NCBI GenBank assembly: GCA_039649115.1
Contig: JBBWZQ010000322.1
Coordinates: forward strand, 1 to 22,640
Origin: DATEJJ01 sp039649115
Lineage (GTDB): Bacteria; Actinomycetota; Actinomycetes; Mycobacteriales; Micromonosporaceae
Direction: 5' to 3'
Length of the DNA stretch: 22,640 nt
Notes under the pieces: generated by a model
Database searches by the model: none
What the model saw: the letters and a program-made list of their open reading frames with translations, nothing else
Told to the model about the DNA's origin: nothing
Shown: in pieces, positions 14,802 through 21,525 of the stretch
Layout of the letters: each line of letters starts with the position of its first letter
Numbering within the stretch: position 1 is the stretch's first letter
Made by a program: the position numbers and the translations under genes

Positions 14802-15749
14802 CTACGGGCGCCAGCCACCGGCGAACAGGGCGGCGCGTAGTTGGTGGGCGACGGTGTCCGGTTGGTGCCGGATCGCCCAGGCCGGGAAGCGCAGCACCTG
14901 TTCGCCGGCCACCCACAGGTCGTTGTGCCGGCGCATGTCCGCCCACCAGGTACGCACGTCGAGGTGCCAGGCTCCGTCGACCTCGACCCGCAGCCGGTAG
15001 TCGGGCCACTGACCGTCGAGGTACCGGATCCGGCCGCTGTTGTCCCGGCGGGTGACCTGCCGGTGCGGGGCGGGCAGCCGGAAGCGCCGGCAGAGGCGGG
15101 CAAACTCCACCTCCGTGACCGAGTGCGCTCCTGCCTGCGCATAGCGGGCGGTCTCCACGATCAGTCCCCGGCGCCGCACCTTGGGCAGCGCACTCAGCAC
15201 CGTGTCCAGTTCCGGTGCCAGGACCCGGCGCTGCTGGAAGGCGGCCGCCACGATCGCCCTGGCATCCGCGTCGTTCTGGGCCCACGCGGCGGCGTCCACC
15301 ACCGATCTGGCGATGTGCGTGCGTGGTGGCGCCGCCCGGTCCCGCACGTGCGAGGCGGGCAGGACCGTGGTCCGGTGGATCACGATGGGCGGTTCGGCCA
15401 GCCGGGGGCCACCGCGGACCACGAGGTGGATCTGCCGCGACTCGTACCCTTTGAGCCCCTCCAACGCCGCGGCGGTGCTGCCTGCACACAGTGCGTCCGG
15501 TCCCGCCGACAGCACCGCGGCCCACAGCCGTTGCCCCGGTGTCAGCGGGCCGTTGTGGGTGACCATGACGGCCCGGCCGCACAGCCGCCACCGCCGTCGC
15601 GCCAGGTGGTTGCGCACCACACTCCGGCCCAGGTGCAGGACGGCCTGCCGGCGGGTCAACACGCCATCCTGCCGCAACAGCAGCCAGGCGAACTCTCCGG
15701 CGTCGCGGCCCGGCAGCGGCCGGTACTCCCTGTCCCATGATTCCCGCAC
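14802..15749 (-). CDS. DUF559 / AbiEi-like protein with PD-(D/E)XK nuclease-like C-terminus (315 aa)
   Basis: The N-terminal winged-helix-like region (about 18-65: FAWLLLRQDGVLTRRQAVLHLG, in part) resembles the AbiEi antitoxin DNA-binding domain. The middle (85-200) has the usual features of the family, such as CAGSTAAALEGL and HIARSVVDAAAWA. The C-terminus (210-310) looks like the Vsr/DUF559 endonuclease fold: Glu213/Glu215 in TEVEF, Asp245 or Asp250 in YLDGQWPDYRL, then Glu256-Val-Asp258 and the strand EQVLRFPAWAI. Proteins of this type are very common and poorly characterised in actinobacteria. They may be repair nucleases or orphan toxin-antitoxin relatives. No AbiEii nucleotidyltransferase partner is present. 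GTG 15749 is chosen because CAGAAT lies seven bases upstream (leaderless) and no ribosome site is seen. Confidence 0.8.
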   Translation of the reverse strand: MRESWDREYRPLPGRDAGEFAWLLLRQDGVLTRRQAVLHLGRSVVRNHLARRRWRLCGRAVMVTHNGPLTPGQRLWAAVLSAGPDALCAGSTAAALEGLKGYESRQIHLVVRGGPRLAEPPIVIHRTTVLPASHVRDRAAPPRTHIARSVVDAAAWAQNDADARAIVAAAFQQRRVLAPELDTVLSALPKVRRRGLIVETARYAQAGAHSVTEVEFARLCRRFRLPAPHRQVTRRDNSGRIRYLDGQWPDYRLRVEVDGAWHLDVRTWWADMRRHNDLWVAGEQVLRFPAWAIRHQPDTVAHQLRAALFAGGWRP

Positions 15750-15756
15750 CCGCCAG

Positions 15757-15762
15757 ATTCTG
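15757..15762 (-). promoter_or_regulatory. -10 box (leaderless) of the DUF559 gene
   Basis: CAGAAT on the minus strand is seven bases before GTG 15749. No Shine-Dalgarno sequence lies between them. Confidence 0.45.
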
Positions 15763-15801
15763 GCCGACCGCCACGCGTCCAGGAACCCCCGATCCGTCCC
15801 C

Positions 15802-15810
15802 TGTGGACAA
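15802..15810 (-). promoter_or_regulatory. Single DnaA-box-like 9-mer
   Basis: The minus strand reads TTGTCCACA, the consensus DnaA box of high-GC actinobacteria. It lies between the ABC operon stop and the DUF559 promoter. It is solitary, so this is not an origin. Confidence 0.35.
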
Positions 15811-15816
15811 CTCGGC

Positions 15817-16563
15817 TCAGGTGTGGCGGCTGCGGTACTCGGCGACCATGAGTTCGGTCAGCTCGGTGACCGAGGTCTGCGCCGCCGGCCGGTCCAGCGT
15901 GATCCGGCCGTGCTGCAGCACGTTGACGCGGTCGCAGACCTCCAGCAGCTGCGCGTAGTTGTGCGCGATGATGATGATGGACACCAGCCGCCGGGCCTTG
16001 AGGTCGCGTACCAGGTCGAGAATGAGCGCGCCCTCCTTGGCTCCCATCGCGGCGAGCGGCTCGTCCAGCAGCAGGATCCTGGCGTCCGAATAGACCGACC
16101 GCGCGATGGCGATCGCCTGGCGCTGGCCGCCGGAGAGCTTGGCCACCTCCATGCGTACATCAGGAATGTCGATGCCCATCGAGGCGAGGTACTCGCGGGC
16201 CAGCCGGCGCATGAGCCGGTTGTTGAGCAGCGGCCAGCGCACCTTCTCCCGGTTGAGGAAGATGTTGTGGTACACGCTCAGCTCGTTGACCAGCGCCAGG
16301 TCCTGGTACACGGTGTCGATGCCCCTGGCCCGCGCGTCGTCGACGCTGTGCAGGCTGACCGGTTCCCCGTTGACGAACAGGCGGCCGGTGTCGGGTTGGT
16401 GGAAGCCGCAGATGATTTTGACGAGAGTGGACTTGCCGGCGCCGTTGTCGCCGATGAGGCCGAGCACCTCGCCCTTGCCCAGGCGCAGGTTCACGTCCGC
16501 CAGGGCGGTCAGCGCGCCGAACTTCTTGGCGATGTGCTCGACCGTGAGGACATCGGGATCCAT
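15817..16563 (-). CDS. Sugar-type (CUT2) ABC transporter ATP-binding protein (248 aa)
   Basis: Single nucleotide-binding domain with Walker A GDNGAGKST (38-46), Q-loop Gln87 in TVYQDLAL, signature LSGGQ (143-147), Walker B ILLLDEP (163-169, Glu168) and switch His201 in IIAHN. The D-loop region reads LAAMGAKE, the variant typical of ribose/fructose-class ATPases. At 248 residues it is half the size of RbsA/XylG, which carry two fused ATPase domains. This matches the FrcA type, which acts as a homodimer. ATG 16563 shares its A with the permease TGA, so the two are coupled. The open frame continues upstream to 17592 but only as a shadow of the permease gene. Last gene of the operon; no obvious terminator follows. 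Confidence 0.92.
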   Translation of the reverse strand: MDPDVLTVEHIAKKFGALTALADVNLRLGKGEVLGLIGDNGAGKSTLVKIICGFHQPDTGRLFVNGEPVSLHSVDDARARGIDTVYQDLALVNELSVYHNIFLNREKVRWPLLNNRLMRRLAREYLASMGIDIPDVRMEVAKLSGGQRQAIAIARSVYSDARILLLDEPLAAMGAKEGALILDLVRDLKARRLVSIIIIAHNYAQLLEVCDRVNVLQHGRITLDRPAAQTSVTELTELMVAEYRSRHT

Positions 16564-17579
16564 CACGTCCTCCCGGCGCGGCGCAGGCGGGACAGGTACT
16601 GGTTGGCGATCATCGAGACGAGGATGGCGCCGCCCAGGATGAGGAAGAACGGGTTGGCGCTGATGCCGATCAGGTTGAACCCGTTCTGCAGTTCCGCGAG
16701 GACCAGCGAGCCGAGGAACGCGCCGATGACGGTACCGGCGCCGCCGGCCAGTGCGGTGCCGCCGATGACGGCCGCCGAGATGGCGGTGAACGTGATCCCG
16801 GTACCGCCGCCCAGGTTGGGGTCGATGGTGTGCACCCGGAACGCCTCCATGATGCCGGCGAACGAGCCGAGCACGCCGGTGATGACGAAGTTGCCTATCT
16901 TGACCCGGTGGGCCTTGATGCCCGCCTCGGTCGCGCCGAGCAGGTTCCCGCCGACGGAGATGGTGTGCAGGCCCCAGCGGGTGCGGGTGAGCACGACGTG
17001 GAACGCCGCGACGATGAGCACCGCCCAGGCCAGTTCCGCCCAGTCGCCGGCGCCGAGCCAGGTGCGGACGGTGCCCTCGGCGCCGGCCGGGATCTGCGCG
17101 GGGTACGCGTGCGAGGTGGTCAGCACCACGCCCTGCAGCGCGTAGAACGTGCCGAGCGTGGTCACGAACGACGGCACCCGCAGTTTCACGGTGATGAAGC
17201 CGTTGATGAACCCGATGCCCGCGGCGACCAGCATCGCCAGCAGGATCGCCGGGATCACCGGTACCCCGTAGAAGTCCACGGCGTAGTGCATCAGGAACGG
17301 CGCGAGCGCGAAGACCATGCCGACGGACAGGTCTATCTCGCCGCTGACCAGCAGCAGCACGATGCCGACCGCGACGATCGCGGCCGGCGCCGTGGCCTGT
17401 GCGAGGTTGACCAGGTTGTTGCGGGTCAGGAAGGCCGGCTGGGCCGCCTGGAAGTAGACCACCATGGCGATCGCGACCAGCAGCACGCTCGCCTCGCGCC
17501 GGCGCAGGAACGCCTCGCCGACCGCCCGCGCACCCACCCGGAGCGCGGCCGGACGGGTCGCTCCTGCCTGCGGCGTCAT
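16563..17579 (-). CDS. Sugar-type (CUT2) ABC transporter permease (338 aa)
   Basis: RbsC/FrcC-type inner-membrane permease (BPD_transp_2) with about nine or ten hydrophobic segments. The hallmark GEIDLSVG lies at 80-87, followed by the family phrase GFINGFITVKLRVPSFVTTLGTFY (in part). Near the C-terminus are ISAAVIGGTALAGGAGTVIGA and LQNGFNLIGIS, also typical of the family. It forms the transmembrane channel, probably as a homodimer, for a sugar or polyol delivered by the lipoprotein encoded upstream. ATG 17579 has GAGGTG about five bases upstream. It lies 82 bases after the binding-protein gene and overlaps the ATPase gene by one base. The substrate is not determinable because no sugar-catabolic gene is adjacent. 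Confidence 0.92.
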   Translation of the reverse strand: MTPQAGATRPAALRVGARAVGEAFLRRREASVLLVAIAMVVYFQAAQPAFLTRNNLVNLAQATAPAAIVAVGIVLLLVSGEIDLSVGMVFALAPFLMHYAVDFYGVPVIPAILLAMLVAAGIGFINGFITVKLRVPSFVTTLGTFYALQGVVLTTSHAYPAQIPAGAEGTVRTWLGAGDWAELAWAVLIVAAFHVVLTRTRWGLHTISVGGNLLGATEAGIKAHRVKIGNFVITGVLGSFAGIMEAFRVHTIDPNLGGGTGITFTAISAAVIGGTALAGGAGTVIGAFLGSLVLAELQNGFNLIGISANPFFLILGGAILVSMIANQYLSRLRRAGRT

Positions 17580-17661
17580 GCCGCCACCTCACTCGTACAG
17601 CTCGCGAGGCGCCGGCCCGACCCGGCCAGCCGGACCCCGCGCAAGCGCACGGTCACCAGGG

Positions 17662-18789
17662 TCACGCGTGCGCGATCGGGCCGGAGCGTGACACGAGTTG
17701 CTGTGCCGTGCCGGAGCCCTCGTACCGGGTCTGCGTGGTCTGGTAGGGCCCGACGTTGTCCTTCGTCACGAACAGCAGGCCGGTGTTGGTCTGGCAGGGC
17801 GCCAGCAAGCCACCACTGATCTTGTACAGGTACAGCGCGAACACCGGCAGGAAGCCCTGCAGGTACGGCTGCTGGTCGATGGTGTAGTCGAGGTCCCCGC
17901 TCTTGATCGAGGCGAGCGTCTCGGGGATCAGGTCGAAGCCGCCGGCAACCTTCAGGCCCTTGCCGCGCAGCGAGTACTTCTTCACGACCTGCCCGACCGC
18001 CTGGGTGGAACCCGCATCGACAGCCAGCATCCCGGCGAGGTTCTGGTGGCCCTGCACGTACGCGTCTATTATGGACAGTCCCTTGGTGACGTCGGCGTTG
18101 GTCGCGACCGCGGTGAAGTTGATCGGCTTGCCGGAGTCCTTGATGGCCTGTTGGGCGCCGTCGATGCGGGGCTGGATGTTCAGCTGCCCGGGGGTGGCGA
18201 TGAAGCCGGCCACGTCGCCCGAGCCGACCTGCTGCACCGCCCGCTGGCCCAGCGCGTACCCGGACTCGTACAGGCCCTGCCCCAGGTAGGCCAGCCGGTG
18301 GGTACCCGGATCGTCGCGCGCGCCGTCGGCGTTGTACGACACCACGGGTATGCCCGCGTTCAGCGCCTGGTCGACCGGGCCGGCGAAGGCCGTCTTGTCC
18401 ACCACGGCGAGCGCGATGCCGTCGGCCTTGGCGCTGATCGCCGTGTTGGTCGCGTTGACCATCTCGGCGACGATCGAGTTCTGCGAGCCGGTCCACTGGA
18501 AGTCGGTGCCCAGCAGGGCGCAGGCGTCCTGCGCGCCGTACTGGGTAGCGGTGAAGAACGAGTTCGTGGTGACGTGGCAGACGAAGACGAACTTCCACCT
18601 CGGTGTCTTGGGGAAGTTCCCGGTCGCCCCGCTGGCCGTGGTCTTCGCCTTCGAGCACGCGGTGAGCAGGGCGGTGGCCGCGAGCGACGTGCTGGCGAGG
18701 CCGGTACCGGCGAGCAGCCGGCGGCGGGTGACAGCGGGGAGTTCGAGGGTGTCGGCGGCCTCTTCGACCGCGGGGTGCAGCTTCTTCAT
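17662..18789 (-). CDS. Tat-exported lipoprotein, sugar ABC transporter substrate-binding protein (375 aa)
   Basis: The N-terminus has twin arginines in TRRRLLAG (21-28), a hydrophobic stretch and a lipobox LTAC with the lipidated Cys45. It is therefore probably folded in the cytoplasm, exported by Tat and anchored outside. The mature part is a type I periplasmic-binding-protein fold (RbsB-like): VFVCHVTTNSFFTATQYGAQ at the first strand, then KADGIALAVVDK, AGIPVVSYNADG, GFIATPGQLNIQPRIDGAQQ (in part), LAGMLAVDAGSTQAVG and YTIDQQPYLQG, where family members contact the sugar. ATG 18789 has GAGAGG eight bases upstream. It is the first gene of the three-gene importer and has its own promoter with palindromic sites. 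Confidence 0.93.
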   Translation of the reverse strand: MKKLHPAVEEAADTLELPAVTRRRLLAGTGLASTSLAATALLTACSKAKTTASGATGNFPKTPRWKFVFVCHVTTNSFFTATQYGAQDACALLGTDFQWTGSQNSIVAEMVNATNTAISAKADGIALAVVDKTAFAGPVDQALNAGIPVVSYNADGARDDPGTHRLAYLGQGLYESGYALGQRAVQQVGSGDVAGFIATPGQLNIQPRIDGAQQAIKDSGKPINFTAVATNADVTKGLSIIDAYVQGHQNLAGMLAVDAGSTQAVGQVVKKYSLRGKGLKVAGGFDLIPETLASIKSGDLDYTIDQQPYLQGFLPVFALYLYKISGGLLAPCQTNTGLLFVTKDNVGPYQTTQTRYEGSGTAQQLVSRSGPIAHA

Positions 18790-18858
18790 GGCAAGGACCT
18801 CTCACCGCTGGGAGATACCTGGACAGAACGGGAGGGTGAGGCGACGAACGGCGTGGTA

Positions 18859-18880
18859 TTGATCAACGGTAGTCGATCGA
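18859..18880. promoter_or_regulatory. Paired palindromes overlapping the ABC promoter (operator candidates)
   Basis: TTGATCAA (18859-18866) lies over the predicted transcription start and TCGATCGA (18873-18880) lies in the spacer, with centres 14 bases apart. This is a plausible repressor site for sugar-responsive control. No LacI/ROK/DeoR regulator gene is nearby. Confidence 0.4.
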
Positions 18881-18895
18881 CGTGGGTCGCGTCAA
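18866..18895 (-). promoter_or_regulatory. Promoter of the ABC importer operon
   Basis: On the minus strand, TTGACG (18890-18895), an 18-base spacer and TACCGT (18866-18871). The predicted start near 18859 leaves a leader of about 70 bases with a good ribosome site. This is the best-matched promoter in the window. Confidence 0.65.
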
Positions 18896-18960
18896 GATCA
18901 TCTACTGCCTCGGGACGCGGGATCGTCCACCGGTACCCTGTCGGCCGCGACCGCAGAATA

Positions 18961-19614
18961 CTAATCCGGATCGGGGATGGGTGCGGCCAGGGCGGCGAGG
19001 GCGCCGACGGCCGCGCCGACCAGGTGCTCCCGCTGCGCGATGCCGGCGATGGCGAACCACTCGGCCACGTGGTAGGCGAGCAGCAGCCCGGCCAGCCAGA
19101 ACACCCGCAGCGCCACCACCAGGTAGACCGCGACCGTGAGAACGGCGACCGACGGGCCCGCGTCGGGCAGGTGCAGGCACCACGCCGGCAGGCCGACCGG
19201 CGGCCCCGCCTCGACCCACAGCAGCAACGAGTACGAGCCCAGCACGTGTCCGGCCAGCGCGATGGCGAGGGTACGGGGTGCCCCGAGGAGGACCTGTGCC
19301 GCGCCCAGCACCACGAACACCTGGAGCATCGCGAAGCCGCACGGGAGGAGCCGCGCCGGCGCGAAGAGCGACAGCGGCACCTTCTCCAGCGTCAGCCACC
19401 ACGGCTGGTCGCCGCGCATGATCGCCCACCGCTGGAGGAAGGCCTGGCCGGTCGGGTGCCGGGCCACCTCGGACAGGAGGAGCACGGTGGCCGCGGCGGC
19501 CGGGCCGAGCCAGAAGCGGGCCAGCTGCCCGCGCCGCAGGGCCCGCCAGGGCGGCCGCAGCAGCCGCGCGCTGTCCGACCCGAAGCGCCGCGCGGTCAAC
19601 CCGACATCCACCAC
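18961..19614 (-). CDS. Rhomboid-like membrane protein (217 aa)
   Basis: About six hydrophobic segments. Three positions fit the rhomboid protease layout: His123 in AGHVLGS (second helix), Ser155 in DAGPSVAV (fourth helix, compare the D-x-G-x-S of actinobacterial rhomboid-like proteins) and His197 in REHLVGAAVGA (sixth helix). The glycine that normally follows the serine (GxSG) is Val here, so it may be inactive or an atypical protease. The N-terminal 35 residues are basic and cytoplasmic. I place the start at GTG 19614, because GACATT lies six bases upstream (leaderless). An in-frame TTG at 19692 would add 26 residues but lacks a ribosome site. It is divergent from the carbonic anhydrase gene. 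Confidence 0.68.
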   Translation of the reverse strand: MVDVGLTARRFGSDSARLLRPPWRALRRGQLARFWLGPAAAATVLLLSEVARHPTGQAFLQRWAIMRGDQPWWLTLEKVPLSLFAPARLLPCGFAMLQVFVVLGAAQVLLGAPRTLAIALAGHVLGSYSLLLWVEAGPPVGLPAWCLHLPDAGPSVAVLTVAVYLVVALRVFWLAGLLLAYHVAEWFAIAGIAQREHLVGAAVGALAALAAPIPDPD

Positions 19615-19620
19615 TGTCTG

Positions 19621-19626
19621 AATGTC
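19621..19626 (-). promoter_or_regulatory. -10 box (leaderless) of the rhomboid-like gene
   Basis: GACATT on the minus strand is six bases before GTG 19614. It is a weaker match than the others, but the spacing is the same as in four other genes here. Confidence 0.4.
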
Positions 19627-19719
19627 TGCCCTCGCGGCGACCGGGCCAACCGGTGGGTTCCCGGAGAAACCACGGAGACCGGAGCGGTCCAAGCCCGGGG
19701 TTTCCCTTAAGTGGTACCC

Positions 19720-19725
19720 GATAAT
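19720..19725 (+). promoter_or_regulatory. -10 box of the carbonic anhydrase gene
   Basis: GATAAT is eight bases before ATG 19734. The transcript would have no leader or one of one or two bases. No Shine-Dalgarno sequence and no clear -35 box are visible. Confidence 0.5.
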
Positions 19726-19733
19726 GGATCGTC

Positions 19734-20336
19734 ATGACCTACACGCGCGAGACTGCACTGGCCGAGTTGCGGGCCGGCAACGACCGGTTCGTCGCCGGCA
19801 CCAGGATCCATCCCAACCAGGACGCCGAGCACCGCACGGCGCTGGCGGGTGCGCAGACGCCGTTCGCGGTCATCTTCGGCTGCTCCGATTCCCGGCTCGC
19901 CGCCGAGATCATCTTCGACCGGGGCCTCGGTGACCTGTTCGTGGTGCGCACCGCCGGGCACACCATCGGGCCCGAGGTGCTGGGCAGCATCGAGTACGCG
20001 GTGACCATCCTCGACACGCCGCTGGTCGTGGTGCTCGGCCACAGCTCGTGCGGCGCGGTGCGGGCGGCGCGGGACGCCGTCGTGCGGGGTACCCCGTCGG
20101 CCGGCTACGTGCGCGCCCTGGTGGACGCCATCGTGCCGAGCGTGCACGTCGCGGCGGCCGAGGGCGACGACGGCGTGGACCGGATCGTCGAGGTCCACAT
20201 CCGGCGTACCGTTGAAAAGATCTTGCATGACTCGGCCGCGCTCGCCGCGGCGGTGGCCGCCGGGCGGTGTGCCGTCGTCGGCATGTCCTACCAGCTCAGT
20301 GCGGGCAGGGCGCACGTCCTGGACCAGCACCGGTAG
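19734..20336 (+). CDS. Beta-class carbonic anhydrase (200 aa)
   Basis: Interconverts CO2 and bicarbonate with a zinc ion in the cytoplasm. The zinc ligands are present as Cys50 in GCSDSR (49-54), His103 and Cys106 in GHSSCGAV (102-109). The catalytic dyad Asp52/Arg54 is also there. The start LAELRAGNDRFVAG and the strand FVVRTAGHTIGPEVLGSIEY are typical of the family. The 200-residue length is normal for bacterial beta enzymes. It follows a short or absent leader. Its TAG stop forms part of the -10 box of the next gene. It is divergent from the rhomboid-like gene. Confidence 0.93.
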   Translation: MTYTRETALAELRAGNDRFVAGTRIHPNQDAEHRTALAGAQTPFAVIFGCSDSRLAAEIIFDRGLGDLFVVRTAGHTIGPEVLGSIEYAVTILDTPLVVVLGHSSCGAVRAARDAVVRGTPSAGYVRALVDAIVPSVHVAAAEGDDGVDRIVEVHIRRTVEKILHDSAALAAAVAAGRCAVVGMSYQLSAGRAHVLDQHR

Positions 20337-20339
20337 GGT
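20334..20339 (+). promoter_or_regulatory. -10 box (leaderless) of the GNAT gene, overlapping the upstream stop codon
   Basis: TAGGGT begins with the TAG stop of the carbonic anhydrase gene and is followed by exactly six bases and ATG 20346. No ribosome site is present. Confidence 0.55.
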
Positions 20340-20345
20340 CGCGGC

Positions 20346-20873
20346 ATGGGTGAGCGTGCGGTCCGCCTGCGGCCCGTGGTCGACGACGACCTCGCCATGT
20401 TCCGCCGGTTCGCCACCGAGCCGGGCCTCGTCGGCCTTGACTGGGCCGGCTTCCGCGACGCGGGAGCCGCGGCACGGCGGTTCGCGACCGACGGCTACCT
20501 CGGTGCCGACGACGGCCGGCTCATGGTCGAGGTCGAGGAGGACCGGGTCGCCGCCGGGTTCGTCAGTTGGCTCGCCGGCAGTTACGGCGGCGCGGCGAAG
20601 CACTGGGTCATCGGTATCGCGTTGCTGCCGGAGTGGCGCGGGCACGGCATCGGCTGGCGTGCCCAGGCCATGCTCTGTGACTACCTGTTCACCCACACGC
20701 CGGCCCAGCGCATCGAGGCCGGCACCCACCCGGAGAACATCGCCGAGCAGAAGGCGCTGGAGAAGGCCGGCTTCCAGCGGGAGGGCGTGGTGCGCGCGGC
20801 CGAGTTCCGGGCCGGCCGGTGGCGCGACGGCTACCTCTACAGCCGCCTGCGCGACGACCCGTCCCCGCTCTGA
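20346..20873 (+). CDS. GNAT family N-acetyltransferase, RimJ/RimL-like (175 aa)
   Basis: Begins VRLRPVVDDDLAMFRRFA, the first strand and helix of RimJ/RimL-like acetyltransferases. The acetyl-CoA pyrophosphate loop is present as EWRGHGIGWRAQ (R-G-H-G-I-G), following strand HWVIGIALLP. The C-terminal half has EAGTHPENIAEQKALEKAGF, in which the Asn and the Glu-Lys-Ala-Gly-Phe are typical of the fold, and ends GVVRAAEFRAGRWRDGYLYSRL. It transfers acetyl from acetyl-CoA to an amine; the target (protein N-terminus, small molecule or drug) cannot be told. It starts ten bases after the carbonic anhydrase stop but probably has its own leaderless promoter. Confidence 0.9.
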   Translation: MGERAVRLRPVVDDDLAMFRRFATEPGLVGLDWAGFRDAGAAARRFATDGYLGADDGRLMVEVEEDRVAAGFVSWLAGSYGGAAKHWVIGIALLPEWRGHGIGWRAQAMLCDYLFTHTPAQRIEAGTHPENIAEQKALEKAGFQREGVVRAAEFRAGRWRDGYLYSRLRDDPSPL

Positions 20874-20882
20874 CGCCCGCTG

Positions 20883-20917
20883 GGCTGGGGCGGTGCCGTA
20901 CCCGGTCCGCCCCAGCC
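20883..20917. terminator. Bidirectional terminator between convergent genes
   Basis: GGCTGGGGCGG (20883-20893) and CCGCCCCAGCC (20907-20917) form a perfect 11-bp stem with a 13-base loop that can itself pair (CCG/CGG). It lies between the stops of the GNAT gene (+) and the PH-like gene (-), so it can serve both. Confidence 0.75.
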
Positions 20918-20924
20918 GGGTGGC

Positions 20925-21398
20925 TCAGCCCTCGGCCGGGGCGGGCCGCGTGCCCGGCGCCGCCGCCACGGCGGCCTGCGCCGGGAACGCCGCGATCAGC
21001 TGGTCCAGCTCGCCCCGCCAGTACCGGTGCACGTTGAGCCGGGTCGGCTTGCTGTCGTCGGGGAACTGCAGGTACAGCGAGCTCCACACGGCGGCGCGCT
21101 TGACGCGGCTCACCGGTACCGTGTCGCGCGGGAACACCGCGACGACGTCGCCGGGCCGGTTGGTGAAGCGGTTCGCGTTGTTCACCACGATCGAGGTGTT
21201 GGTGAGGGTGAGGAAGTAGAACCGGCGTGTCAGGGCGACGACCAGGCCCAGCACCGGTACCTCGTCGAAGAGTGCGTTGAGCCACGGGCTCGGTCCGGTC
21301 TCGCAGTGCACGCACGCGATGAAGGTCTCTCCGGCGGGCGCGACGCTGCTCAGCTTCTCGATGACCTGTTGCTTCTGCTTTGCTCGGCGGATCGCCAT
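20925..21398 (-). CDS. Small cytoplasmic protein, PH-like fold suspected (157 aa)
   Basis: I do not recognise a named family with certainty. The N-terminus is a charged helix (AIRRAKQKQQVIEKL). The middle has beta-strand text: FYFLTLTNTSIVVNN, then DVVAVFPRDTVPVSRVKRAAVWSSLYLQF. A helix HRYWRGELDQLIAAF follows. Several strands followed by one C-terminal helix is the order of bacterial PH-like domains. There is no signal peptide or clear membrane helix; a hydrophobic patch VPVLGLVVAL (48-57) is too short to be sure of. The C-terminus is a Pro/Ala-rich tail. The ATG at 21398 has a GGAACGG-type site nearby. The gene stands alone between two terminator-bounded units. Confidence 0.72.
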   Translation of the reverse strand: MAIRRAKQKQQVIEKLSSVAPAGETFIACVHCETGPSPWLNALFDEVPVLGLVVALTRRFYFLTLTNTSIVVNNANRFTNRPGDVVAVFPRDTVPVSRVKRAAVWSSLYLQFPDDSKPTRLNVHRYWRGELDQLIAAFPAQAAVAAAPGTRPAPAEG

Positions 21399-21453
21399 GT
21401 ACCCATCCGTTCCGTATGTCCAGTCACCGCATCCGACACGGTGAAATCGAGCG

Positions 21454-21459
21454 ACGATA
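21454..21459 (-). promoter_or_regulatory. Possible -10 box of the PH-like gene
   Basis: TATCGT on the minus strand, about 55 bases upstream of ATG 21398. No good -35 box is seen. Confidence 0.3.
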
Positions 21460-21525
21460 GCAGACGCGCGGCGCTTTCATTGTCCCCTGTGGACCCGGAT
21501 CCGGTGGAAGCCCTGTCCGTACCGG

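Noticed and set aside
14541..14840. Small + strand open frame of 99 codons downstream of ligC
   Set aside because: It runs through palindromes and the 19-bp hairpin, has low-complexity text and no ribosome site.
15802..15810. Replication origin signalled by the DnaA-box 9-mer
   Set aside because: Only one box is present and there is no dnaA, dnaN, gyrase or AT-rich unwinding region.
16564..17592. N-terminal extension of the ABC ATPase frame back to 17592
   Set aside because: The extra ~340 residues are Arg/Gly-rich and overlap the permease gene in another frame. The true start at 16563 is coupled to the permease stop and sits directly before the ATPase fold.
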